DNA from: Caprimulgus europaeus
Taxonomy: Eukaryota; Chordata; Aves; Caprimulgiformes; Caprimulgidae
Assembly (NCBI GenBank): GCA_907165065.1
Contig: OU015541.1
Coordinates: 13,011,001 to 13,075,000, forward strand
Direction of reading: 5' to 3'
DNA length: 64,000 nt
A model generated the notes under the pieces. The model saw only the letters and a program-made list of their open reading frames with translations. It was not told the DNA's origin and made no database searches. Below, piece by piece: positions 18,181 to 32,454 of the stretch; within the stretch, counting starts at the first letter, position 1; each line of letters starts with the position of its first letter. The position numbers and the translations under genes were made by a program.

Positions 18181-18277
18181 GAATCTTCCTTCAGAGGAAA
18201 AAACATACTAAAATATAAAAATAATTAAAAATAATATTTTTTTAAAAAAATATTTAAAAATAATAAAAAACATACTT
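18181..18277. repeat. AT-rich low-complexity tract with perfect palindrome
   Basis: This is almost pure A/T sequence of the form AAATAAT and AAATATT. It includes a 22-base perfect palindrome at 18233-18254 centred on seven T followed by seven A. Confidence 0.85.
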
Positions 18278-19624
18278 AGATTTTCCCATAACTGACAGGT
18301 GTATGGGCAACTGTGTGTCCACACAAGCCACAGGAGATTGTGATACTGGAATATATTATTACACAGCTTCATCAGGTATATCTATGTCTGTTCAGCCTGG
18401 GTATCAGCCATGGGCCAGAGCACGAGACTCTGCAAGGACTTCACAGTCTGCTGGAGGAGCTGAATTAATGCTCAGCAGTTCTCCCTCTACTTTAGCAGTT
18501 CTGCTGTGCCTGGTGCCCAGGCACGTGCCAAATCTCCACACCAGGCCTAGCAAGTGCAGACAACAAGCAAAGTCTGGTGAATTTTACTCCATCTTTGCAT
18601 GGAGGAGTTAAGGGGAGCTTTGTCCTGTGTTATTTTAAAGAAAAATATCAGTGAGCATAGTGGATAACTTGAGGTTAAGCCAAAAATCCTTGTAGAAAAA
18701 TGAGTACATATTGTTAAAAATGTGGTAATTAAACAGTGAAATGAACTATCAAGCGCTGTGATAAATTACCCTTCGGGTTTAGATTTTCCTTTGGAGGAAT
18801 GTATTACGGCGTGATCACGAGGCACTAAGCTTCATACAAGAACAAATTGTGATAAAGATCTCATCACTTCATTGTAACAGTCCTTCTTGCCTTCCACAAC
18901 TAAAACCCTTTGGGAACCCTAGATGGCTGCTCAGATTCTCTTTAATCTTCTTAAATAAATAAATTAACAAGAAAGGCCATTCTGCTCGAATCACGGCTGA
19001 TGTATCCATTTAGCCTTCCCATACAGTTGATACATGCGAGTAAGCTTTCACACTGATGAATAACTGAGTTGTCAGGATTTCATGTGTTCATAACCTTAAA
19101 ACTGAGGGCAGCAAACTCTAATGTCTCAGGATTGAGAGCTTGCCAGTCAAGGAAAAAAAAATAATAATGCTCATATGTTTCCTTCCATAGCAATTGATCC
19201 CAGTATACACAGCACTTTATCTTCTATCTTTTGTCATATAGAATTAATCAACCATGGCGAGCAGAATTTTGCTCTCTACAACCATATTCACCGTCAAACA
19301 TTAGGACTTTAAGTTTCCCCTCTGATTTCAGCAATTGCAGCCTGTTTGAATGCAAATGAGAAGTACTGCTGGTAAATCAAACACTACTTTGTAGATACAT
19401 TATGCCACCTTTATCTATTTTCCATTTTAGTGACAGTCTGCCTAGAAGTTTAGGGAAGGGATTTGAAACCTATAAATCCATTCCATTATCCCCTACATTC
19501 CCATTGACATTTTATGTCCCTGTATTTATAAAACAACCCATTCTTCCTCTCCATAAGCCTCATACAACCCCCAACTTCTGAGGATGCTTTGGAGCTCACA
19601 GGTAGCTGCAGTATACATGTAAAT

Positions 19625-19626
19625 AT

Positions 19627-19657
<31 letters not shown>

Positions 19658-19707
19658 ATATATACACATACATATATATATAAAATAAGTGTGTATATAT
19701 ATATATA
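19625..19707. repeat. TA-rich microsatellite
   Basis: This is a mainly TA dinucleotide tract, interrupted by TTA units and CACATACA. Tracts like this are usually length-variable and can extrude as cruciforms. It also accounts for the tyrosine/isoleucine-rich open frame on the minus strand here, which is not a gene. Confidence 0.95.
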
Positions 19708-21724
19708 ATTTTATTTTTCCCCCTTTTTCAGTTAGTAATGCCTCAAGACCAAAACCATCTCTTGCTATAGACAAGAGAGGAGCCAGAACTGGGAACATGA
19801 CACAGCCACTCCATGCATGACTGTGCCAAGGTCAGAAGCTGGGTCTGCAGGGACACCCTGATGTGTGTCTCACTTTACTGAGCCAGGAGAAAAGGAAGCT
19901 TTGCCTGACTTATTGCTGGTTTTTTGAACTCACTCCTGTCTTGTGAAGCACGACCTGGAATTCAGACTCCTTTTATCCATTAATTCTTATCATATCATGC
20001 TGCATGCAGGGGCACAGAGAGGTGGGCTGTCTGCAGGAGGGGCACTGGGAATAAGGATCCCGGGTGACTGTCACAGGTGTCAGCTCCTCCAGCACTGCTC
20101 AGACGTGGAGGACAGCCTGCCCAACCGACCAGAACAGCCCGTTAGCTGGAGTCACACCCCTCACTGGGGCTGGGCTCACCTCTCCGGTGCCCTGCTTCAG
20201 CTGGTAGAAAACCACTGAAATAGGAAAGCAAAGCTGCTGGCATCCCAGAGAATGAAAATTGCATCTCAGTCACAGCTTTAGTTTTTATTATTTTTTTTTA
20301 AAGAGACCCCTCAGTTTGAAAACCACTTAACTAGAGAGACATTGCTATTTCCCAACTACATAATCCTCTCTTGAATTAGAATCATTTCTATTTAACCAGA
20401 AGACAGCGAGGCAGGCTCAGTGGTGTGCATGTCTGACTTGGAGCAGCTTTGGAGAAGTTCAGTATTCATCTGTCTAGAGCTCAGCACCAATGCATTCACA
20501 TCCCACCAGCAAGCAGAACATCTCCTCAACTGTCAGGCTGTGGTCCTGCCTGCCCAGCACCCACAGGCTACAGAAAACTGTCGCTTCCCCCAGTGCTCTC
20601 CTATGCCACTTGCTTCAGTTTTGTAGCAGCATTAGCACAAAACTTCACAAATGGATGAGAAAGAGGTTTGTCACAGGCAAAGCGTGATCTTCCAGAGCTA
20701 GAAATCATTATGCAATCCATAAGAGCGCAGAGATAAGGGGGTTGGGTAGCAGTGGAGAGCGCTGGATGCTTTTCACAAGCTTCAGCACTGCAGATGGAGG
20801 GGAGGGGGAACCAACTGAAAAGCTTCACAATTGAAAATACCTTGGGAAACAATAGGCTATTCAGTTTTTAATCTTGCTTTACATATTCCACTCCATGCTC
20901 TAATAAAGCCTACAAGCAAACTTCATTTTCCCCCCATTGCCCCAAAAAATAAACACAAATAAACTGATGCATTAAAGTCTGACAGAAATATCTTTGAACT
21001 CAAAGTTATCCAAACATTCCCCGAGTGGCTGCCTCAGGGAAGCACTGTTCCCCAAGCCAGGTGTTATGAAGCCATGTGCAATGTGTATTAACTGCTAAAT
21101 GACTTTTTATGATGGAAGAAAAACCAGCTCTAGCTCATGTTGTCCCCTGGAAAAGTTTTCTTTGAATTTAATGTGCCCAGAGAGTGTAAAGGGTGAAGGT
21201 GTTTTGCTGAGCATCTCCCTTGCTACCATTTCAGGCACTACTGACCTGCCAGGAATTTTGCAAGGCTTCTCCTCAGTTCATACTACATCTGGATTACTCT
21301 CCCACAGTTGACACTAAGTTTCTGAAACATGTATTTTTGAACCTGAGTGTGTATCATTCATAAGATACCTGACATCAAAAGCAGCTTCAGATTTCAATGC
21401 AAAGAACAGCAAAGAAAAACCATTCCCAACCACAGCTTTCCCTTCCCACCTTCTAGCTGGCCCTGACAACAAGGGGATTAACAAGATGTTCTTAAAATGC
21501 TATTCCCAATTCCTTTCACAGATCAGCCCAGCTCCACCAAGCAGTGTTATCTGGCTTCTCCCCAGTCACTGCACACCAGGCTAAGGCAATGAAGATCTAA
21601 CTGCCTCCTCTTCAGTGACATCTCTTAGGATCAGGGCTTAAGCTGAATAATGACAATTAGCACTGCTCAGTTCAGACCTGACAATCCAACACTTCTGCCC
21701 TCAACATCAGAAGGACAAGCACCT

Positions 21725-22176
21725 ACTGGAGCAAGTCTAGAGGAGGCCACCAGGATGACCCAAGGGCTGGAGCAGCTCTGCTGTGAGCACAGGCTGAGAG
21801 AGTTTGGGCTGTTCAGCCTGGAGAAGAGAAGGCTCCAGGGAGACCTTCTAGTGGCCTCCCACTGAAGGGGCTCCAGGGGGGACTTGGGCCAAGGGCGGGG
21901 AGTGACAGAACAAGGGACAATGGTTATGAACTGGATGAGAGTAGATTGAGATGAGATCTGAGGAAGAAATTCTTCACTGTGAAGGTGGTGAGACACTGGC
22001 CCAGGTTGCCCAGAGAAGCTGTGGCTGCTCCTCCCTGGAAGTGTTCTCGGCCAGGTTGGATGAGGCTTTGAGCAGCCTGGTCTAGTGGAAGGTGTCCCTG
22101 CTGATGGCAGGGGGGTTGGAACTGGATGAGCTTTAAGGTCCCTTCTAACCCAAATCAATCTATGATTTTATGATTC
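21725..22176 (+). mobile_element. CR1 LINE, 3' fragment, plus strand
   Basis: Starting around GGAGCAAGTCTAGAGGAGG, its plus-strand frame reads [20 protein letters not shown], then [20 protein letters not shown], before a stop. The 3' part carries the GAAGAAATTCTTCACTGTGA and GGTTGCCCAGAGAAGCTG blocks and ends with CTATGATTTTATGATTC. It is antisense to PTPRT and inverted relative to the related copy at 15448-16070. Confidence 0.88.
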
Positions 22177-25080
22177 TCCCAGCCTTAAATTTACTAAAGA
22201 ATGAAAATCAGCTCTTCTTCCCCACAGCCTCTTGCTCAGGGTCTTCCTCAGAAGCACACTTCCACGGTAAAACACCACTGCAAAGACAACTACCAAATAT
22301 TTTTAAAAGCTGTTGCAATACAGAGAGTAAATTCCAAAGTAGCATCACTGTCAGCTGAAACCCAACAGTTACAGATTTGTGAGACACAGCCCAGACTTTT
22401 GTTACACTGTTACACTATTTTTCTGCAAAAATCTTTACCTTCTGGTATTAATTCTACATTTAATCTTGGCAAAACTGCAGTTTCAGCAGACAATTAAAGA
22501 TCTTTTCTTTTGCTTTCCAAAGGAAAACCATAACTGTTGTTTTGTGTAATTGTAAGCAGCTTATTCCTCCTGCTATAGAGATTCTGCTCCAGGTTCCCAG
22601 CCACACAAAACCTGGCACAGTCCCCACTCCTGTTTACAGCATCGCTGTCAGATAACACTTGCCACTCACATTTCCAAGGCTGATATCAAGCAGAGTGTAA
22701 ATCATAAACAACCAGGGCCCTGGATGTGGGTTATACATTTGATTTCAAGTTCAAAGCTGAAAGTGTCAGAGGTGGAGGACTGAGCTCTGTGTTTTTACAT
22801 CAAATCATGCAAATATTTTGTCTAGCCCACCTCCACCTTCACATTCCAGCACAAGTCTTGCTTGGGTGTGAAAGAGAAGACATGGAGAACATAAGGAACC
22901 TCTTCATCTCCACATATATTATCAGAGCTGCTTATTTTCTTGGAGGGAAGAGGAGAGGGGCACGATCCCTCTTCAATCTCCCTCTTGCTATTGTGTGCTG
23001 TGCTTTTTTAAGGAGTGCAATATTACAGACTATTCTCCTTGACTGCTCAAGGTGACCTCTACCAACATGGTCAAGTCAACCTCATATCTATAGGTAACAC
23101 AAGAAAATCAATTTTTTTCTGGATGTAGGCTAAGGAAAGCAGGAGTGCTTGCCAGTGGATGGTTTTCAGCACACATCCCTGCCTGTAGGCTGGGACAGAA
23201 AGGGAGGAACACACACAGGGAGCAACCCCCATATCACCCAGGGATGCTGAGGAACGCATTTGCTTCATCAGTTAGGGAAAAAAAAAGTGGCAAAAGCGGT
23301 AAAAGCCTCAATTCATTTCATAAAGCAAACTAAAGCAGGCACTTTTTTCATCACCTGACTGAAACAGGTTATCACACAAGAGGTGAAAGGGGAAAAGGTG
23401 TCAGATAATTCACATATGGTGCCTATCCACAGCTCCCACAAAACCATCAAGCCTGCAGCAGGCAGAGCAGGACTAGCAAAGGCAGCATGGACTGGTCAGA
23501 TGGCAGCTTAAACCCCAAACCAGGCCACATGAAAAGTCTTACAAAGGTCTCAGTATTAATAAGGAATACACAATAAAAATGGTAAGAACACACCTGAGCA
23601 GACACCAGCACGGTGCTACCATCAGTAGGAATCCTTTATACAATGCACCAACTGGGAGCGTCTAAGCAAATGTTTGGAGCCCAGCAAACCACTCAAACAC
23701 ACATTTAGCTTCCTTTACTGCCCAAGGGAATTTTAAGTGCATGTCTATATGATCATCTCAAAAGCAGAGGATAAGCAAATCAAGCCCAGAGCTGAGTTCT
23801 TATCCTAAGATCAACCTGCAAAAACTCACACAAAAAATTAAACATTCATCTTCAATAAAGGAATGGCAGAGCACTGCGGATCAGAACTCACTTGTAAATC
23901 AGTTCTGACACAATCCAGGACTCAAGTGTTTGGCCTATCTTTTTTCTTTCACACAAGCATCCTTAAATGTAACTTTATTTTTATATGTCAGTTTTTTAGT
24001 ACTTCCTTTTTTGCCTTGATCTTTCAATTTTCAGACTTAAAGCAGAAATGAAAACACTGGCATCACAAACACCAAATAGCCATGAATCAAATGTGTAAGA
24101 GTTGTCATGCTTTGCCCATCACCAAATAATCTGATTGCCCCTACCTTGCCATGCTCTTCATAGATGATTATTTTCTAAGATGAGTTTGCCATCACATGCC
24201 AGAAATGCAGCATGCATTCCTATGGAACGTGACAACCATTTTTTGGCATTATATGTTAAATCAATGGCTCTGACTAATGTTATTAGAGCTGTCTCCCAAG
24301 TTATGCCATCAAGTTGTCCTAACTTGGAATTTTTCTCCCCAGAAAGATTAAAAAGCAGCTGTACAGGGTTAAGTGAAGGATGGAAATAGGTTGTGCAATT
24401 TCCAAGTCTGTTTTTTTAATTTTTACATTAATATCTCCACACTTTCTGTCTAGTATAATTCCCAAAAATACAGGCTGGCCAGTTGCAAAGGTTTTGAAAA
24501 CTGCTGCAGGAAAAATTTGGCCTTGCAAAACAGAAGAGAAGACAACCCAGCTCCCCCACTAATGCATACCTGTCATATAGAAGAGGGCAAGAAATTCTTC
24601 CTGCCAATGTAAAAATCCTTGTTTTAATGTTCTAAGGAATAGCAAATAAATCCACCTGAACTGCTTCAGCCAGCAAAAAAGCCAAGTTGCTTCTGCAATA
24701 TTCTAGCAGAAAAATGGTCAGCTTTGCAGCTAGATAACAGGGTGAAGAAAATAAATTTTTATATGCAAAATACTTGCTTGGAATTTAGTGGTTAAGATGC
24801 TGTCTTGCATATTAGTATTTATAGCAAGTTGGAACATATTTTCCTGAGTAGCTTTGCAAAGGTAGGCAAGGTTGAAGTTCTCATGAATATGACTTTGCTG
24901 TTCATGTAGCTGTTAGGTGAAGAGTGTACCTGCTGGCCTGATCGTGCTGTAACAGCACGATAAAACACTAGAGAGACCCAGGCCCTTCTCACAGGGGTGG
25001 CTTTGGGAGAAGGGGAGGACAGGCCCTGGTAGAGTTGGTACCACAGCAGGGTTATGCTGGGAATGCATCCCACCCTCTGT

Positions 25081-25571
25081 CATAGAATTGTTTGGGTTGG
25101 AAAAGACCCTTAAGATCATCGAGTCCAACTGCAAATCTAATACAGACAAGTCCAACACTAAGCCATGTCCCCAAGCACCACATCTACGTGTCTTTTAAAT
25201 ACCTTCAGGGATGGGGACTTCACCACTGCCCTTGGCAGCCTGTTCCAATGATTGACAACCCTTTCAGTGAAGAAATTTTTCCTAATATCCAATCTAAACT
25301 ACCCATGCTGCAATCTGAGGTCATTTCTTCTTGTCCTATCTGTTTTCACTTGGGAGAATGAGCCCCACCTCTCTCCACCCTCCTTTCAGGGAGTTGGAGA
25401 GAGCCAGAAGGTCTCCCCTCAGCCTCCTTTTCTCCAGGCTCAACAACCCCAGTTCCCTCAGCCAATCCTCACAGGACTTGTTCCCTGGACCCTGCACCAG
25501 CTTCATTGCCCTTCTCTATCCGATATCATCTCCCTTGAAATGAGGGAGGGCTCCAAACAGGGAACACTGTG
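25081..25571 (-). mobile_element. CR1 LINE, 3' fragment, minus strand
   Basis: It opens with the reversed tail CATAGAATTGTTTGGGTTGG. It runs through the ATCATCGAGTCCAACTGC block, the TTCCAATGATTGACAACCCT block and the CTCCTTTTCTCCAGGCTCAA block, to about 25571 where similarity fades. It lies in the same orientation as PTPRT. It is of a different subfamily from the two GLEQLCCE copies, and the reading frame is broken in several places. Confidence 0.85.
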
Positions 25572-28500
25572 AGCCAAGCAGCTCGTCATAGCTTCGTTAG
25601 GAAGAGCATTAGGAAGCCCTGCAGGGACAAAAAGAAATACCACTGTGGCTGAGGCATCAGCTCTTACCTGGGTGTAATGTGCCCCCACATTTGCAAATAC
25701 CTTTGTAAGATGTGGATGTGAGGCACCCAGGAGAGCTTCAGCGTGGGTTGGATGACCAGGTTGTGCCACACCAACAGCTCTGTGGAGAAGACAGATACAC
25801 ACCCCCCTAACACTACGACAGCACAAACCTATTTCAGAGCAGTGCAGAAGCTGAGCCTGTGGGGTACACAGCCCACCACCCCTCAGGCCCAAACACCTTT
25901 TCTGACAATCTTTCTACATCCCAACGATACATATTTGGTAACACCTAAACCTTAAAGGATTTGTCCTATGTTTTCATTTGAAAAAGCTATTCAGTTCCCC
26001 TAAAATCATGAACTCCCAATCATCACAGAACATTTTCTTTCTTCCCACCCTTGCTGGAAAGTTCCTCTTCCCTTTTTCACTCAGGGGCATGAGACTTTAC
26101 ACTGTGATTTTGCTTTCCACCCTAATCAAAATATTTCATCAGAAAGAATGAATCTTGTGCCTGATCTATCAGGGCCTTTATAGAGACTTCACAGTGTTTA
26201 CACCCAGAGGGCTTCCATTTGTGCACAGACTGTTTACGACTTTGGCTGAATAAAGTCACTGTTGCTGGTTTCCTCTTGAATAAATCCTGGACCTGATTTT
26301 CTAATGTTCTAGGGTGAGTTCAAAGTCAGAAGAGAGCTGGAAATTCTCCATCACCTTGGAAAAACAATATCCCTTGTTCCTCAGGACACAACTGCTTTAG
26401 AGCAAATACCTGTGATATAGTTTTTGCAGACACATTAGGTATTACATGAATAAAATCCTATTACTACTGCAGAAGAGGTCATCTCTAATCAGGTTTGCTT
26501 CAGTTAAGTTTTCTGGTTTATTCACCTGAACTATATTTTCACAAAAGCCAGAGGCTATAAAATGAAGGGTATATAAAGTAAGTCCTACCAAAAAAAAAAA
26601 GTTTCAATTTTTTTCTAAGTGACTTCCCACACAAACTCATCTCTGAGTTATCCATTAGCTGAAAGTGAGCTACGTCTCATTGAACAACTAAATACTCTTT
26701 GTAGAGGGAAAAACCATGCAACAGCCTAAGTGCAGAAAATATGTTCAAAAGTCCAAAGCTGAAACAACATTCTCCCTCAACAGTTCATAGTGCTGTAGTA
26801 TCAGTGGGGGCATCTCACTCACCCTGTGCCCAGGACAGGGTTCTTCAGAGGATAAGACCTAAAAACCAAGTGCCCACTATCCTCTTGCCCACTCAAAAAG
26901 AGACTGTGGAAGAAAACCATACCCTGACCCACCTCTCTGCGTGATGTTCTATTTGTAGCTTCTTTCTCTGGGCAGAAACATTTCTGCTCCTTGTGTCTCT
27001 CCATTCCCACCAGACAGTCAACAGGAAAACCATCGTATCATGCCCAAATACTTCTCTCCCCATCCCAAACATCACACTGGCTCTCCTGAGTGCTGATATC
27101 TCACTCCCCCACTCCGAGTTACTGACCTAGGAGCCGAGATATACGTTGAGGCTCAGCACAGCTCTGCTCACAGCTGCACAAGGTGGATGGCTCCAGTGAG
27201 AAACGTGAGCAGAGCAAACACAAAAGCAGTTTATCTTCACAGACACCGAAATCCTGCTTTCTCCAGCTCTAACTGCCCGCTAAGAACTGCATCAATGAAG
27301 GCTTCGCACCGAGCACTCAGAGCAGAGGCTGATTCATTTTGTTTGCACAAGGACAAACTGAAGCCAGCTTTAGACCTTTCTCTCCATGTTACATTGATTT
27401 TTGGTTTTTATTCAATTTGAGAAAACACAGGCATTTGCTCAAACACTGACTAGCACAGAAATAACAGTATTATGTGCATTATGGTATCTTTTACTTTGTA
27501 AGGTTGTGGGTTTTTTTCAGCTGTATTAGTTTTCTGAACTCACATTGCCGAGACCACATGAATGAAAAATGAACTGTTAAGATCTCTAGGTACCTCTCAA
27601 CTCCAATTCTGGTTTTATGGTCCTATAATCAACTTCCAATCCACATGAAAACACTTCTATTGCACTTTTAAAATGTTTTGCAAAACTCTTGGCATAATAC
27701 ACTTGCTGTACTCCATTACGTTTGCCTGCTGTGGAGTTCAAAACAAGAGTGAAAAAAGGTACTTTCTGTTCCCCTTTTTAATGGTCTCTTGGATTTTCCT
27801 TTTACTTCATCTGTAGGAATACAGTCAACTCTAAATTGTGTTCATTGGATAATCCATTACATTGGCTCAATCTCCTTTTCTTTGTTCTCCACTCTAGCAG
27901 TGATATTCCAAGCAGTCTTCACTCCACCCCTCTTTTTAATCACCAAATTCCTTGTGATGCTCCAAAGATTCTTTGAATTGGTTTTGGTTGCATTAAAAGG
28001 CATCACAGTTAAAAGTCTCAAAAGACAAATTTTAAAATAGCCCAAAATATTGTTCCAGCTCCCCCTTTAGGATAATCTAGCTCTGCTTCTTCTTTCCCTT
28101 TCACTAATGGGCTGTAAAATCAAGCACCACGCTGTCACAGATGAGTCTGACTAGCTCCATCCCTGCTTTATAAATAAGAAGCAAAATCTCTATAGAAACT
28201 GTACCTCAGTTCTTTGGTCCTCCCTGTTAGAGCCCTCCACCTTGGCAAGGACCTTCCCTGGCCTCCATGAGCCGCAGTGGGAACTGGCACAAGCTCTGTC
28301 CTATTTGGTGTAATTATCTCCCTCCCCTCCTGTACCTCCAACTCTTGAAGTGTTTTGAGGGGGCAGAAGTAGAAGAAAACAGTTTGGCTTCTCAGTGCCA
28401 CTGTCACGTAGAGCCAAGAAAAGCCATGTTGCCAACATCACTGCTGTGTCAACGTCTGGACAGAGCTGGAGTGGGTGGCAGAGAGGCAGAGCAGTGGCAC

Positions 28501-31500
28501 CTTGATGAGCAATTGGAGGAAGCCAAGAGTTTTTAACTTGTCACGGTGAGGAGGTGAACAAGGTTAATTGCTGCAGATGTAAACTTAAACTTTGCATGCT
28601 GGAAATCACAGAATAAAACGAAATTTGAAAGGCTCAGGCACTTTTCAAAATGTACTTCATTATGTTGCAATTATAAAGCAAAATTAGGGCACCACAGAAC
28701 AAGAAGCAGGGGATATTTTCTCTGATGAAGAAGAAAATATTTTCTCCCTCTTTAAGGCATTCCTTTTAGTGCTCTCGCCCACACTGTCCCATATTTCCAA
28801 ACACTGTAACCCAAGCCATGCCTCCTACACTGCAAGATGACTACAGCAGGGCAATGGGAGGCAGCAAAGGCAGGAAGAAACCCCTCAGGCTCTGAATCCA
28901 GTCTTTTGCAACCCCGGGCAAGAATGTAAAGGACACTTAGTCACAGTGATTCATACAGATCATTCTAATGCCACCCTCCCCTCCATCTATCCAGAGAACA
29001 CTTTCCAAATCTTGACATCAGTTGTTTTTTTTTTCCCCTCTGGATGCTTGACACACTGCAGACTATTTTAAAGGTGACTAAGAAAAACAAGCCAGTCAAG
29101 ATAGTTACATTTGCTGTACACTGATCTGCACCTGCATTAAAAAAAAAAAAAAGAAATTTAAAAAAATCCAAAAATGGGTTCAATATGTATATGTTCCTGT
29201 AAGACTCACAAAAATCTAAATGGCAACATTAGAAAAAATACATCTATTTGTGGTCAAGCTTCAGCTGCTGCAACATCAACACAAAAGCCCTTGATTAGCG
29301 CAGGTCTCTTTTTTTCTGATAGTCCCAAGTGAGTCATGGTTTCAACCTCAGCCTGTAGTGGTTCAGCCCCAAAGAGCATAAAAATAATTGCTTCTTATTG
29401 GCATATCAAAGCTGTGAACACAAAATTTTGTGTCAGGTTCTTCTAGCCCAATTTCAAGATTTTGTAGACCCTCTATAAGAGCTCTTCAAATCTAATACAA
29501 CAGTTGAAAGACTGCAATAGGTTTAAAAAGAGAAACACAAAACTGTTATGTTTAGCCATACCTAAAAGGTAAATAAAATACCTTCAAGGTGGCTGCTGCC
29601 TAAACTTACCCTGAAAAAAATATCAGGGCACTTTATAGAAGGAAGAAGGTCCTACACTGACATTTTGAGCTTGCTGCAAAGTGTAATTTAAATAGACTTA
29701 CCAGCTACTCCTGGACTCTACTACACTATTAGTGCCTTTTACCAACAATCTTCAGACTCTGAATAGTAATAACAAGAATGCAAATTTGAATGTGGCTCAG
29801 CTTAGGCTCCTAAGTGTAAAACATGAGTAGAGTACTATCAAAATGTGACAAATTAGAGTGCAGACACCTGGTCCTGAAAAGTCAGGCAGAAAACTTAGTT
29901 TATACTGCTTCTCCTTGTTTCTTATTAAAATAATTTGGAGGCTTGAAAGTGAAACAGATTTGTGAATTCACTAGGGAGCCAGAGAGAGTCATCACACAGT
30001 AATGGAAAAGCAGATTTTTTTATTGATTCAAATTAAGGATAATTTATCAGAAAAAAAAAGACATGATTTGCATGAAAGACGTTGCCTAAAGACACAGCAG
30101 TCTAAGTGTGTTTTGATATATTTTATGCATACACACACACACAGAGTTCAGTGCAACTCCCTCTGCTAGCAGAAGGCATTAGCTAGCAGTCGTGTTCTGC
30201 AGTCATTTCCTTAGCTTGTGATCATCCAGCAAGATAAAACCTATTGGTCCTAAGACTTTGCTCCAAGATAACTCAATCCTTAGGCACTTCAAGAGAAGCT
30301 TTGCCCCTCTCTTAATCTATTATGAGGATGACCAGATTAATAATCTATTAATCTGGTAATTCTTATCCACTCTGTCCCTCCCAAACAATGGAACCTAATC
30401 ATCCCATGGCTTCAGTGAGTCCCAGGATCTCACGTCAGCTGCCTTTGTCCTTATGGGAAATTTGAGGTGTCTCTGTTGCACGGTTCTTAGTCTTGAGAAA
30501 CAGAGAGCAAACCTGAATTGTTCCCAGGGAGTTCAGGTTACCATAGAAGACATTTGAGTGCAGGTCTTAGTCCCAGAAATATTGGTGGTTTCTATATCAA
30601 AAACCATTTGTCAGGGGAAGCCTAATGCTTCACGGGGAAACTCAGATCTTCCAGGTTTGGCATTTCTCAAATTTAGATTTGAATCTTCAATGATAAACCT
30701 AGACAAATTGTGAAATTGTGATGCTAGAGAAAGTACAGCAGTCCTGGAGAATCTCTGAGGCACTCATGTGCCCCTCACCATATGAAGACACCAACATATC
30801 CCCACCTAAATGTTTCACCTCCTTTTCAGTGCCAGGTTCCCTAAGGCAGAGTTACAAGGACAGCACAACAGGCTACAAACACCAGGATTCAACTGGAGTG
30901 CCAGCAGGACCAGGTGGGCATAGCACTGGTGATCAAGACTATTTCTTTCCTCATCCTCCTCAGCTATGGCTGGGTGCTCCTACCACCATCATCTCCCTGA
31001 GATAGCTACTGGAACATTGGATTCCCTTTCCTGGCTCTTGAGACAACAAGCTCATTTCTTCTAGAGCTCCTCACTACAAAGCATTTATTGTTATGAGAAA
31101 ATTTGTTGCGCATAAGTGAGCGTAAAACACCAGAAGAAAGGCACGTTCCATTTACCTGCCCTCACCACGTTCCTTCGCTGTCAGACCACAAGCAAATTCA
31201 CCAGAAATCTGCTCTCTGAGAACAGGCTGTTTGTGCAGCAGACTGGGCACATATGCACGTTATTGATCTCCATTAGCAAAGTTTTCATAAGGGACTTAAA
31301 CCAGTTTCCGTTTGCCTGTACATGCTCTGAACGCTCGAGGGTTTGAGAGAAGCAATTACCCTCCCTGAGCCACTTCCTTCTTTGAACAGACTCCTCCAAG
31401 TTTGCATTTTGTCATTTCCATACATACAGTTTAATAGCAGACAAGCACATAATCAGCAATGTTAGCGTTAAGAAAATCTGACTTTTGAGGGAGTTACTCT

Positions 31501-32454
31501 GTGGAAAACAAGAGTAAAAAGCAATATCCAATGTAAATCTTACAGTGAAAGGAAAAAAAACCTACTTATTACATGAGTAGGAGAACTGCATGAAGTGCTG
31601 AGGAGCTTCTTACAAAGGGAAATTATCACACGGTGTAGATGGCAAAGGGATCATTTCCATTCCCAGTTTGTAAAAAGCAGTGATTAATACAGCTAGAGAA
31701 AATGTAAAATTTAATGAGTAACTGACGTGTTCAAACTGCCAGTTTAATAAAGCTGACTGACACGGCCAAAGTGTTGGGAATAAAATCCCAAGGTTCTGTT
31801 AGCAGAGAGAAAATTCAGGGATTGAGTGAGAAGAAGAAAAGGCGATTTATCATCAAAGGAAATAATTACTCTTCAAATAAATAAGAATTAGAATGAACAT
31901 TTATATTGCCTTTTCTTCCTCTCTGAATGTCTCCAAAACTAAAATTTATTTTAGTTTACATACTCAGCTAATTAAAGCTCTAAAAATAATATAAATTTTT
32001 ATGGGCCATTTCTGGAGAAAACTAGCATAACTTAAACCAGACCCAGGCACTTTGATTAGTGCATCAAGTTTCTATTAGTTTTCATGGTGCAATAAATTTT
32101 TTAAAAATTGCCTCCTGCTGATCTAATTATGATCCTATTTTTAAGTAATTTTTAAAAATTAGAAATGTATTGCAGACTTTCATTCTTAATGGTGTGAGTT
32201 TAATATAAAAATGCATTGAAGTTGGCAAAGAAAACACTGAATCAAATTCTCAGCTGATGTAAAGAGGAAGACCCTACTGGAGCTGGAGTTAACACAGCTG
32301 GGCCCTTTGTACCAGCTGGTCACTTTCCAGAAACCCCAATCTGCCAGTCTCACAAATCCACTTTTTACTCTTAGTGCCAAGCTAGGTCCAACTCTTCTCT
32401 TGTCTTGCTAATGTTGACTCTACAGGCCAAACCTGACCCATGAGTCATATAATA

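Noticed and set aside
25503-25892. 129-aa minus-strand open frame next to a CR1
   Set aside because: Only its last codons overlap the CR1. The rest is Cys/Ala/Val-rich with no domain and no splice or start context.
29340-29380. TAGTGGTTCAGCCCC as the start of a minus-strand ERVL LTR
   Set aside because: It resembles the reversed LTR end, but the following sequence shows none of the ATT-rich or TC-rich LTR blocks.
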